This document shows, one piece after another, positions 1 to 6,040 of a stretch of DNA of 9,951 bases; the stretch's first letter is position 1; every line of letters starts with the position of its first letter. Where the stretch lies: assembly GCA_947630635.1 (NCBI GenBank), contig CANRIJ010000053.1, positions 1 to 9,951 of the forward strand. The letters are read 5' to 3'. The translations under genes were made by a program, and so were the position numbers. A model generated the notes under the pieces. The model did not search any database and had not been told where the DNA came from. It was given only the letters and a program-made list of their open reading frames with translations. Source of the stretch: an uncultured Spirochaetaceae bacterium (GTDB taxonomy: Bacteria > Spirochaetota > Spirochaetia > Sphaerochaetales > Sphaerochaetaceae).

Positions 1-1973
1 AGAACTACCTGCACTCATATCCATTTTGCTATAGAACAGGCATGCCTCTGATCTATAGGGCAATGTCCTGCTGGTTTGTCGATGTTCAGAAGATCAAGAG
101 CAAGATGCTTGAGGCAAATGACCAGATCAATTGGGTCCCATCTCATATCAAATATGGCAGATTCGGAAAGTGGCTCGAGGGAGCAAGAGACTGGGCTATT
201 TCCCGTAATAGATTCTGGGGAAACCCGATTCCTGTCTGGAAGTGCGATGGCTCTGACTATATTGAGGTCATTGGAAGTGCTGAAGAGCTGGAGAGGAAGT
301 GCGGCAAGAAGGTTGACGATTTGCATAAGCACTTTGTCGATGAGCTTACTTGGCCAAGCCCAGATGGAAAGGGTACAATGCGAAGAATTCCAGATATTCT
401 CGATTGCTGGTTTGAGTCGGGCTCAATGCCCTATGCACAGCAGCACTATCCATTTGAGAACAAGGATAAGTTCGAGAAGGAGCTCTTCCCCGCAGATTTC
501 ATCAATGAGGGACTTGATCAGACAAGAGGATGGTTCTACTCCTTAACTGTTCTGGCTGCAGCGCTATTTGGAAAGCCTGCGTTTGAGAATTGCATAGTCT
601 CTGGAATAGTCTTGGCGGAGGATGGAAGGAAGATGTCCAAGTCTCTGAGAAACTATACAGACCCTATGGAGATTGTAGAGAAGTATGGAGCAGATGCCCT
701 TAGATTTGCCCTTCTTGACTCATCGCTGGTTAAAGCAGAGGATCTGAAGTTCTCAGAGGATATTGTAAAAGCTGTCATCAAAGAGCTGCTTCTTCCCTTA
801 TGGAATGCATACTCATTCTTTGTGACATATGCGAACATCGATGGCTATACTCCTTCTTCAACTCCATTTGAGAAGCTTAAGAATCCACTTGACAGATGGA
901 TAATCTCCAATCTTGAGAGGCTGATTAAGACAGAGACAGATAGCTACGAGTCATATGATATAGAGAAGGCAGCCTCATCTCTCGTCGAGTTCTTGAATGA
1001 CCTCAATAACTGGTACATCAGACGCTCAAGGAGAAGATATTGGAAGAGTGAGAATGATGCTGATAAGAAAGAGGCATATGACACACTCTATAGAGTTCTA
1101 ATGACTTTCATTAAGCTTGCCTGTCCAATTGTTCCATTTATAACCGAGGAGATCTATCAGAATCTCAAGAGCGATAAGGATAGAGAGTCTGTTCACCTCT
1201 CAGATTGGCCTGAGTACTCTGAGGGGGAGAGAGACCTTGCTCTTGAGGATGAGATGGCAACCATGATGAAGGCCGTTGAGATGGGAAGAGCCCTCAGAAG
1301 CGCTATCTCAATAAAGATCAGACAGCCCTTATCAGAGCTAGTGGTTGTCGATAGAAATGCCTCAAAAAGGGCAATACTTGAGAGCAATAAGGATATTCTC
1401 AAAGAGGAGCTCAACGTAAAGGATTGCAAGATCGAAAAAGACGAGAGCGATCTTGTCACATACAGCGCGAAGGCCAACTTCAAGGTTCTTGGGCCCAAGC
1501 TCGGAAAATCAATGAAGGAGATTGCCTCTTTGATTGAGCTCTTTGATTCAGAGACTATCAGAGGAATACTCGAAGGAGGAAAGAAGAGCGTTGAGTACTC
1601 ATTGGGCAGAGTTGAAATTTCTGAGGAGGACCTTGTCGTTCAGAGAAGCGAGAGAGAGAACGTAAAGGTGCTCAACGATGGAGAGATGACGCTTGGCTAT
1701 GATACAAACATAAGCGAAGAGCTGCTACTTGAGGGCATTGCAAGGGATATCGTTCGCTTGGTGCAGACTGAGAGAAAGGATATGGACCTTGATGTGCTTG
1801 ACCGCATAAAGCTTACTCTCTTTGGCGATGACAATGTGAAGAAGGCCGTAGAGCTCTTTGACCAGTATATAAAGACTGAGACTCTATCAAATATAGTTGA
1901 GTTCAGGGAAAACGACGGAAAAGAGGGAGAGGCTGGAGACACAAGTGTTCGCCTTAGAGTCGAGAAGGCATAA
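1..1973 (+). CDS. ileS: Isoleucyl-tRNA synthetase, type 2 (eukaryote-like), 5' end missing
   Basis: This gene charges tRNA-Ile with isoleucine in the cytoplasm. The reading frame is open from base 3, so the first visible ATG (42) is internal. The 656 visible residues cover roughly the last 60% of an enzyme that is usually about 1,040-1,090 residues long in this subtype. The N-terminal HIGH motif and most of the editing domain lie before the window. Visible landmarks are the HSYPFCYRT segment at the left edge, DCWFESGSMPYAQ, GLDQTRGWFYS, and the class I signature KMSKS at 630-644, followed by LRNYTDP. An anticodon-binding helical domain and a long C-terminal tail come after. KMSKS followed by -NY-DP, together with the lack of a four-cysteine zinc finger at the C-terminus, fits the type 2 IleRS found in spirochaetes and eukaryotes rather than type 1 (KMSKSLGN). 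Its TAA stop shares a base with the next ATG, so the two genes are very likely cotranscribed. Confidence 0.97.
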   Translation, partial: NYLHSYPFCYRTGMPLIYRAMSCWFVDVQKIKSKMLEANDQINWVPSHIKYGRFGKWLEGARDWAISRNRFWGNPIPVWKCDGSDYIEVIGSAEELERKCGKKVDDLHKHFVDELTWPSPDGKGTMRRIPDILDCWFESGSMPYAQQHYPFENKDKFEKELFPADFINEGLDQTRGWFYSLTVLAAALFGKPAFENCIVSGIVLAEDGRKMSKSLRNYTDPMEIVEKYGADALRFALLDSSLVKAEDLKFSEDIVKAVIKELLLPLWNAYSFFVTYANIDGYTPSSTPFEKLKNPLDRWIISNLERLIKTETDSYESYDIEKAASSLVEFLNDLNNWYIRRSRRRYWKSENDADKKEAYDTLYRVLMTFIKLACPIVPFITEEIYQNLKSDKDRESVHLSDWPEYSEGERDLALEDEMATMMKAVEMGRALRSAISIKIRQPLSELVVVDRNASKRAILESNKDILKEELNVKDCKIEKDESDLVTYSAKANFKVLGPKLGKSMKEIASLIELFDSETIRGILEGGKKSVEYSLGRVEISEEDLVVQRSERENVKVLNDGEMTLGYDTNISEELLLEGIARDIVRLVQTERKDMDLDVLDRIKLTLFGDDNVKKAVELFDQYIKTETLSNIVEFRENDGKEGEAGDTSVRLRVEKA

Positions 1974-2872
1974 TGAGAAAGCTGACTCTTCCTCTATCTC
2001 TTTTCATTGTGCTTTTGAGCCTTGTCTCATGTGCGCATAAGAGCCCTATAAAAGAGGGATATTATTTTCAGGCTCTGGGAGAAGAGGGGGATATTGTTGT
2101 CACTTTTGATGTAGAGAGAGCAAGAGAAGAGAGACTCGGTCTAGTTGACGAGAGCCTTTTTTCCTCTCCTATTCTTTCAAGAACTGATAGGGCAAGCATC
2201 GCATTGACTCCAAATGATGTCGATAAGTATCCACTCGATGTAGGCGAGTTCTCATTCAAAGGCGCCTTAGAGGGCGATTTTCCAAGAGTTCTGGTAAATA
2301 CTGCCATCAGGTATACAAAGGGCTTTGAGAGCGTGGGGGATGGGGGTATCTACTACTATGAGAATGGCAGAATTGAATCCGGTGTCCCAAAGAGCGGTAT
2401 TCTCCTATTTTCCCAAGACGATTGGTATGATCTATATGAGACAACTATTAAAAAGAGAAGGCTCTTAATACCCGATGATATTGCAAGTGAGATGGCCTCA
2501 AGCCTTATTGCCCTCTATGTTGATAAGCCTAAGACCCTTATGGATCTTGGCTTTGAGATAACAAAGACGGTCTTGGATAAGGTTGAGAGGTCAGTGCTTT
2601 TAATCAATAAGGCAGATGATGATAGCTTAGTTTTAAGCGGCACTCTCATTATGGAAGATGAGGGGAATGCCAGGACTATGAATACAATACTGAGAAACCA
2701 GCTTATTCAGTCTATTAAGCGGAGCGGAGAGAGATTGGATGTGAGTGCCCTCTCCCATATTTTCAATTACGAGGGTAATGTTGTAAAAATAGATAGAATG
2801 AGCGTGACGAAGGAGATGGAGGAGAGAATCTCTTCATCTCTTTCGCTCTATATGGAAGGACTTTTAGGGTGA
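1973..2872 (+). CDS. Predicted lipoprotein of unknown function
   Basis: I do not recognise this 299-residue protein. It begins with a textbook lipoprotein signal: basic MRK, a hydrophobic stretch of about 14 residues, then the lipobox LVSC with Cys at residue 20. The mature protein of about 280 residues should therefore be lipid-anchored and outside the cytoplasmic membrane. The rest is soluble-looking, charged and mixed alpha/beta, with no further membrane segment and no cysteine-rich or repeat motif that I can see. The start overlaps the ileS stop by one base (TAATG), with a weak AGAAGG at 1963-1968, so translation is probably coupled to ileS. The stop overlaps the trpS start (GTGA). Its place between two tRNA synthetase genes suggests cotranscription rather than a shared pathway. 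It could be a substrate-binding or envelope-structure protein, but nothing visible favours either. Confidence 0.88.
   Translation: MRKLTLPLSLFIVLLSLVSCAHKSPIKEGYYFQALGEEGDIVVTFDVERAREERLGLVDESLFSSPILSRTDRASIALTPNDVDKYPLDVGEFSFKGALEGDFPRVLVNTAIRYTKGFESVGDGGIYYYENGRIESGVPKSGILLFSQDDWYDLYETTIKKRRLLIPDDIASEMASSLIALYVDKPKTLMDLGFEITKTVLDKVERSVLLINKADDDSLVLSGTLIMEDEGNARTMNTILRNQLIQSIKRSGERLDVSALSHIFNYEGNVVKIDRMSVTKEMEERISSSLSLYMEGLLG
2854..2860 (+). promoter_or_regulatory. Shine-Dalgarno site setting the GTG start of trpS
   Basis: GGAAGGA lies eight bases before GTG at 2869. The GTG overlaps the upstream TGA as GTGA. This site, together with the family-typical N-terminus (KKRILTGDRPTG), fixes GTG rather than a downstream codon as the start. 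Confidence 0.7.
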
Positions 2873-3855
2873 AAAAGAGGATTTTGACAGGAGATAGGCC
2901 AACTGGGCGTCTCCATTTGGGACACTATGTAGGATCTCTTAAGCAGAGAGAAGAGCTTCAGAGGGAATATGAGACCTTTATTCTGATTGCAGATGTTCAG
3001 GCGCTTACAACTCATTTTGAGAATCCGGATCTTATCAATGATTCTATATACCAAGTGACGATTGACAATCTATCAGTTGGGCTTGACCCTGAGAGAGTCA
3101 CCTTTATTCAGCAGTCCATGGTTCCTGCAATTCATGTGCTTGCAACCTTCTATTCGATGTTTGTGACTGTAAATCAGCTATCTCATAATCCGACGATAAA
3201 GACTGAAGCCAAGAACTATGGCTACAGGGAAATGAGCTATGGATTTTTGGGCTACCCCGTATCACAGGCTGCTGATATAACTTTCTGCTATGCAGACTTG
3301 GTTCCTGTGGGTGATGACCAGGTTCCACATATTGAGCTTGCACGAAAGATCGTCAGGAAGTTCAACGAGATGTATGGCACTTCAATAAAAGAGCCTGACT
3401 ACAAGCTTTCAAATGTATCAAGGCTTATTGGTCTGGATGGCGCATCAAAGATGGGAAAGAGCCTTGGAAATGCCATCTATCTATCGGATTCGCCTGATGA
3501 GGTATGGAACAAAGTCAGAAATGGGGTCACAGATACAAATAGAGTATCTGTTAAAATACCCGGCAACCCCGATATCTGCTCAATCTACAAGTATCAAGTC
3601 GCTTTTAACAAAGAGGGATGCGAGGAGATCAAAGAAGAGTGCAAAAACGCAAAGATAGGCTGCGTTCAGTGCAAGAAGATTCTCAACGAGAAAATTAATG
3701 CGCTTCTTGATCCCATGAGAGAAAAGCGGGCCTACTATGAGACTCATAAGGATGCTGTCAGAGACATTATCTCTTCTGGCACCGAGAGGGCCAATGAGAT
3801 TGGAAATGAGAATCTAAGAGGGATTGAGGATAAGATGCATCTGGTTCTCAAATAG
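2869..3855 (+). CDS. trpS: Tryptophanyl-tRNA synthetase with a four-cysteine (Fe-S type) motif
   Basis: This class I enzyme charges tRNA-Trp with tryptophan. At 328 residues it has the usual bacterial length. The ATP-binding HIGH motif appears as HLGH at residues 16-19, within GDRPTGRLHLGHYVGSL. The second signature is KMGKS at 194-198, in place of the usual KMSKS. The tRNA-binding region carries Cys237, Cys258, Cys265 and Cys268, a C-x20-C-x6-C-x2-C pattern. From memory, Thermotoga maritima TrpRS binds a [4Fe-4S] cluster through C-x22-C-x6-C-x2-C at almost the same positions, so a cluster is likely here too. Cys251 is an additional cysteine inside the long spacer. The gene starts with GTG, overlaps the lipoprotein gene by four bases, and overlaps the convergent membrane-protein gene by eight bases at its 3' end, leaving no room for a separate terminator. 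Confidence 0.97.
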   Translation: MKKRILTGDRPTGRLHLGHYVGSLKQREELQREYETFILIADVQALTTHFENPDLINDSIYQVTIDNLSVGLDPERVTFIQQSMVPAIHVLATFYSMFVTVNQLSHNPTIKTEAKNYGYREMSYGFLGYPVSQAADITFCYADLVPVGDDQVPHIELARKIVRKFNEMYGTSIKEPDYKLSNVSRLIGLDGASKMGKSLGNAIYLSDSPDEVWNKVRNGVTDTNRVSVKIPGNPDICSIYKYQVAFNKEGCEEIKEECKNAKIGCVQCKKILNEKINALLDPMREKRAYYETHKDAVRDIISSGTERANEIGNENLRGIEDKMHLVLK

Positions 3856-4915
3856 GCTGGCTAAGCACTATAGACTGTATCGAAACATATAAGAACATCA
3901 GAGAGAAGAGAATCAGGACGAAATAGCGTGTCTTCTGCTTTTCTGTATCCGTGTACTTTAGCTCTTTTAGACTCAATGTGGCATTCACTCTCTCCAAGAA
4001 GGGCCTTCCCTTTGTATCTCTGAACTCTGTAAGCAGAGAAGTGAAATAACAAAGGGTATCTCCTATAATGCTCTTTGCAGGTCTGATTACTGTTGAGTAT
4101 CCTTGGGAAATAGCAACAGCTGCAGAGAGCTTGAGTCCCTTCTCAAGTCCACCTAAAATGGCGCCTTGCGTAAATGGATAGGAGCCTAGTCTGAAAAGGA
4201 CTCTCCCGGTCGGTGTAAAGAGCGATGAGATGATCATGAAAAGCGTTATCAAGATATATGGCACTATTTTGATTTTCCTATGAGTGCAGCTTTGAAATAG
4301 AAGAGCGAGAGCAAAGAGCACTAAGGCATATATCCAGCCCTTTGCAACCATAATTATACCAGCGGATATTATCAGTGTGATAATGGGAATTGCCTCCCAC
4401 TCCTTCTTAGCTCCATCTTTATCTATATTTGGAGGATACTCTGGAATTTCCAGCCTGTATGAAAAGAATGCCACAAGTATTGATGATAATAGAGAAATCA
4501 AGAGCATCCAGAATAAGAATGCCATTACGCCCATTCCCACATATAGAGATGCAAGAAGCATCTGTATAGCCGATGATACTAAAGCGCCTAGTGCAGAGAG
4601 TCCGTAGAGGCTTATCTTCTCTTTTGAGATTTTTCTCATCAGATACATTGAAAAGCCAGATCCCAATGACTGAAGAATCGATATCGCTCCGAAGACAGAG
4701 AAGAGATTTCCCTGAACATAGCTATTTCCTATGCCCTTTAGAACAACTAAGAGCATAAAATATGCCGGTGGCATATCCAGTGCAAGGAGAATCGGTATAT
4801 TTGCAATTCCGAGTCTAAAGAATGGTAGCAATTTCGGAATAAATAATTCGATTGCACCAAAGAAAATTGAGAGTGCAGCGTAGTAGCTTGAGCGCCTCTT
4901 AAGAGCTTGTTGCAT
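3848..4915 (-). CDS. Gx transporter family membrane protein with an extra C-terminal membrane domain
   Basis: This is a 355-residue integral membrane protein. Residues 11-155 match the Gx transporter family (PF07456, historically called heptaprenyl diphosphate synthase component I). The visible match is an FRLGIANIPILLAL segment (33-46) followed by NLFSVFGAIS (70-79) and several hydrophobic helices. Family members are usually about 170 residues and end there. Here a charged linker (about 156-174) leads to a second hydrophobic half (176-355), with helices near 176-209 and 217-232, a segment FTPTGRVLFRLGSYPFTQGA (233-252), an amphipathic stretch (254-300) and a last helix at 330-350. That half loosely resembles the EcfT/CbiQ transmembrane component of ECF transporters; this is a weak judgement by eye. 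The start overlaps the upstream NusG-II gene by 17 bases and has a strong GAGGGAGG site. The isoprenoid-synthase name should not be taken literally. A transport role, substrate unknown, is more likely. Confidence 0.85.
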   Translation of the reverse strand: MQQALKRRSSYYAALSIFFGAIELFIPKLLPFFRLGIANIPILLALDMPPAYFMLLVVLKGIGNSYVQGNLFSVFGAISILQSLGSGFSMYLMRKISKEKISLYGLSALGALVSSAIQMLLASLYVGMGVMAFLFWMLLISLLSSILVAFFSYRLEIPEYPPNIDKDGAKKEWEAIPIITLIISAGIIMVAKGWIYALVLFALALLFQSCTHRKIKIVPYILITLFMIISSLFTPTGRVLFRLGSYPFTQGAILGGLEKGLKLSAAVAISQGYSTVIRPAKSIIGDTLCYFTSLLTEFRDTKGRPFLERVNATLSLKELKYTDTEKQKTRYFVLILFSLMFLYVSIQSIVLSQPI

Positions 4916-5249
4916 CTATGCCTCCCTCGTCTTTTGAATTTGCTGTTGCGATGACTTTATTTGGCAGGCATACAAGTGTCTTTGACCAGCTTGATGCAAC
5001 ACAGGTCTTATTGGGACATGGGGAGTCGATTATTCTCGCCCTCTTGTCCCTTATCTCTATGGTTGTTGTTCCCAAGGGGCCTTCGACACTGTAAATTCCA
5101 TTCTCGTTTAGGGAGAAGGCGTACTCCGCATCTCCTGCCTTTACGCTTAGTGTGTCGCTGGGCTTGGGGATGAGAAGCAAAGAGAGAATTATGGCTATGG
5201 CAAAGACCATATACATGATTATGTCCATGATATGAAATTTCGCTTTCAT
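4899..5249 (-). CDS. NusG domain II-containing membrane-anchored protein
   Basis: This 116-residue protein has one hydrophobic segment near the N-terminus (about residues 8-27). The remaining 90 residues are probably on the outer face of the membrane. The C-terminal part carries the family signature SPCPNKTC (76-83) followed by VCLPNKV (93-99), with cysteines at 78, 83 and 94. This is the small beta-rich domain called NusG domain II; it is not the transcription factor NusG. Such proteins are commonly encoded next to Gx transporter family proteins, as here, where the Gx gene overlaps its 3' end. From memory, similar pairs (EetA/EetB) occur in flavin-based extracellular electron-transfer loci of Gram-positive bacteria, so the three cysteines may have a redox or metal-binding role. 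That is inference. The ATG is preceded by AAGGAG at 5256-5261 with a six-base gap, a good ribosome site. Confidence 0.9.
   Translation of the reverse strand: MKAKFHIMDIIMYMVFAIAIILSLLLIPKPSDTLSVKAGDAEYAFSLNENGIYSVEGPLGTTTIEIRDKRARIIDSPCPNKTCVASSWSKTLVCLPNKVIATANSKDEGGIDATSS
4921..4928 (-). promoter_or_regulatory. Strong Shine-Dalgarno site of the Gx membrane protein gene
   Basis: On the minus strand GAGGGAGG stands five bases before the ATG (4915-4913). It lies inside the end of the upstream NusG-II gene and supports a start that overlaps that gene by 17 bases. Confidence 0.7.
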
Positions 5250-5266
5250 TTCTCTCTCCTTCTCAG

Positions 5267-5295
5267 ATTATCCAAAAAAATGTAGATTGTTTGAA
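5267..5295 (-). promoter_or_regulatory. Candidate sigma-70 promoter for the NusG-II/Gx operon
   Basis: On the minus strand TTCAAA (5295-5290) and GATAAT (5272-5267) are separated by exactly 17 bases. The -10 matches consensus at five of six positions and the -35 at four. The predicted start, near 5260, would give a leader of only about ten bases and would begin inside the Shine-Dalgarno site, which weakens the call. Confidence 0.35.
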
Positions 5296-5312
5296 TTTCT
5301 ATTTCCTTATTA

Positions 5313-5341
5313 TTGAGTTTATCTAATCTCGGCTTCATGAT
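5313..5341 (+). promoter_or_regulatory. Candidate promoter for the two-component operon, implying a leaderless start
   Basis: TTGAGT (5313-5318) and CATGAT (5336-5341) are 17 bases apart, each matching four of six consensus positions. Transcription would begin about seven bases later, essentially on the ATG at 5348. No Shine-Dalgarno sequence precedes that ATG, which fits a leaderless message. The -10 element sits inside the inverted repeat at 5332-5354. The individual matches are modest, so this is tentative. Confidence 0.35.
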
Positions 5342-5354
5342 TTTTTCATGAAGC
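5332..5354. promoter_or_regulatory. Perfect 9-bp inverted repeat spanning the response regulator start codon
   Basis: GCTTCATGA (5332-5340) and TCATGAAGC (5346-5354) are exact reverse complements separated by TTTTT. The right arm contains the ATG start codon (5348-5350) and the left arm overlaps the proposed -10 element. As DNA it could be an operator for a dimeric repressor or for autoregulation. As RNA it could form a hairpin that hides the start codon, but only if transcription starts upstream of 5332. Confidence 0.6.
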
Positions 5355-6040
5355 TGATTTATATAGTAGAAGACCATGAAACTATAAGAGACGGAGTAGT
5401 TCAGTATCTATCTCTCTCTGGCTACGATGCCAGAGGGTTTAAGTGCATCTCAGATGAAAGAAAAGCAATAGACAGCGAGAAGCCAGATCTTCTCATTCAG
5501 GATGTCATGCTCCCTGATGGCGATGGTTTTCAGTATGTAAAGGAGCTTAAGGAGTCATATCCATCTCTCCCTGTAATCTTTCTCACTGCTCGAATTGAGG
5601 AGAGCGATAGAATACTTGGCTTTGAGCTTGGTGCCGATGACTACATTGTAAAGCCATTCAGTCCTAAAGAGCTTGTTCTTAGAATTCAGGCGCTCTTCAG
5701 GAGGCTCGAGGGAGCATCGGATGGAAAAGAGGATGTGATGGTCTTCTCTTCTGGCGACGATGTAATGAAGATATCGAAGGGAGCTCATGAGATCAGAATA
5801 AACGACCACCTTGTGGTGCTTACTGCCGCTGAGTGGAGAATAGTTCTCTATTTGGCGGAGAATGCTCCAATTCTCATATCAAGAGCCCATATCCTTGAAG
5901 ATTGCTTTGATTATTCATTTGACAGCTATGAGAGGGTAGTGGATACACATATAAAGAATATCAGGATGAAGCTTAAGCCTGGAACATGGATTGAGACTGT
6001 CAGGGGCTATGGCTATAGATTTTCCGGCAAGAGGGTATAA
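5348..6040 (+). CDS. OmpR/PhoB-family response regulator
   Basis: This 230-residue protein is the output half of a two-component system. Residues 1-120 form a receiver domain with acidic residues E8 and D9, phosphoacceptor D52 (in IQDVMLPDG), switch residue T80 (FLTAR) and conserved K102 (VKPF). Residues about 140-229 form a winged-helix DNA-binding domain of the OmpR/PhoB type, with the typical LTAAEWRIV (158-166) at its start and RVVDTHIKNIRMKL plus ETVRGYGYRF near the end. The full catalytic set is present, so it should be phosphorylatable and should bind DNA. The sensor kinase gene follows with a one-base overlap. No Shine-Dalgarno sequence is seen before the ATG, and a perfect inverted repeat covers the start. 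The divergently transcribed NusG-II/Gx operon is an obvious but unproven target. Confidence 0.96.
   Translation: MKLIYIVEDHETIRDGVVQYLSLSGYDARGFKCISDERKAIDSEKPDLLIQDVMLPDGDGFQYVKELKESYPSLPVIFLTARIEESDRILGFELGADDYIVKPFSPKELVLRIQALFRRLEGASDGKEDVMVFSSGDDVMKISKGAHEIRINDHLVVLTAAEWRIVLYLAENAPILISRAHILEDCFDYSFDSYERVVDTHIKNIRMKLKPGTWIETVRGYGYRFSGKRV

Noticed and set aside
76..546. Open frame of 156 codons on the + strand inside ileS
   Set aside because: It lies entirely in another frame of the confident ileS gene, reads as low-complexity Ser/Arg-rich sequence, and has no ribosome site or family motif.
4377..4607. Open frame of 76 codons on the + strand opposite the Gx gene
   Set aside because: It is antisense to a well-supported membrane protein gene and shows no protein motif.
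3848..4915. Literal assignment of the Gx gene as heptaprenyl diphosphate synthase
   Set aside because: The protein is a multi-helix membrane protein with no DDxxD prenyltransferase motif; the old family name is misleading.
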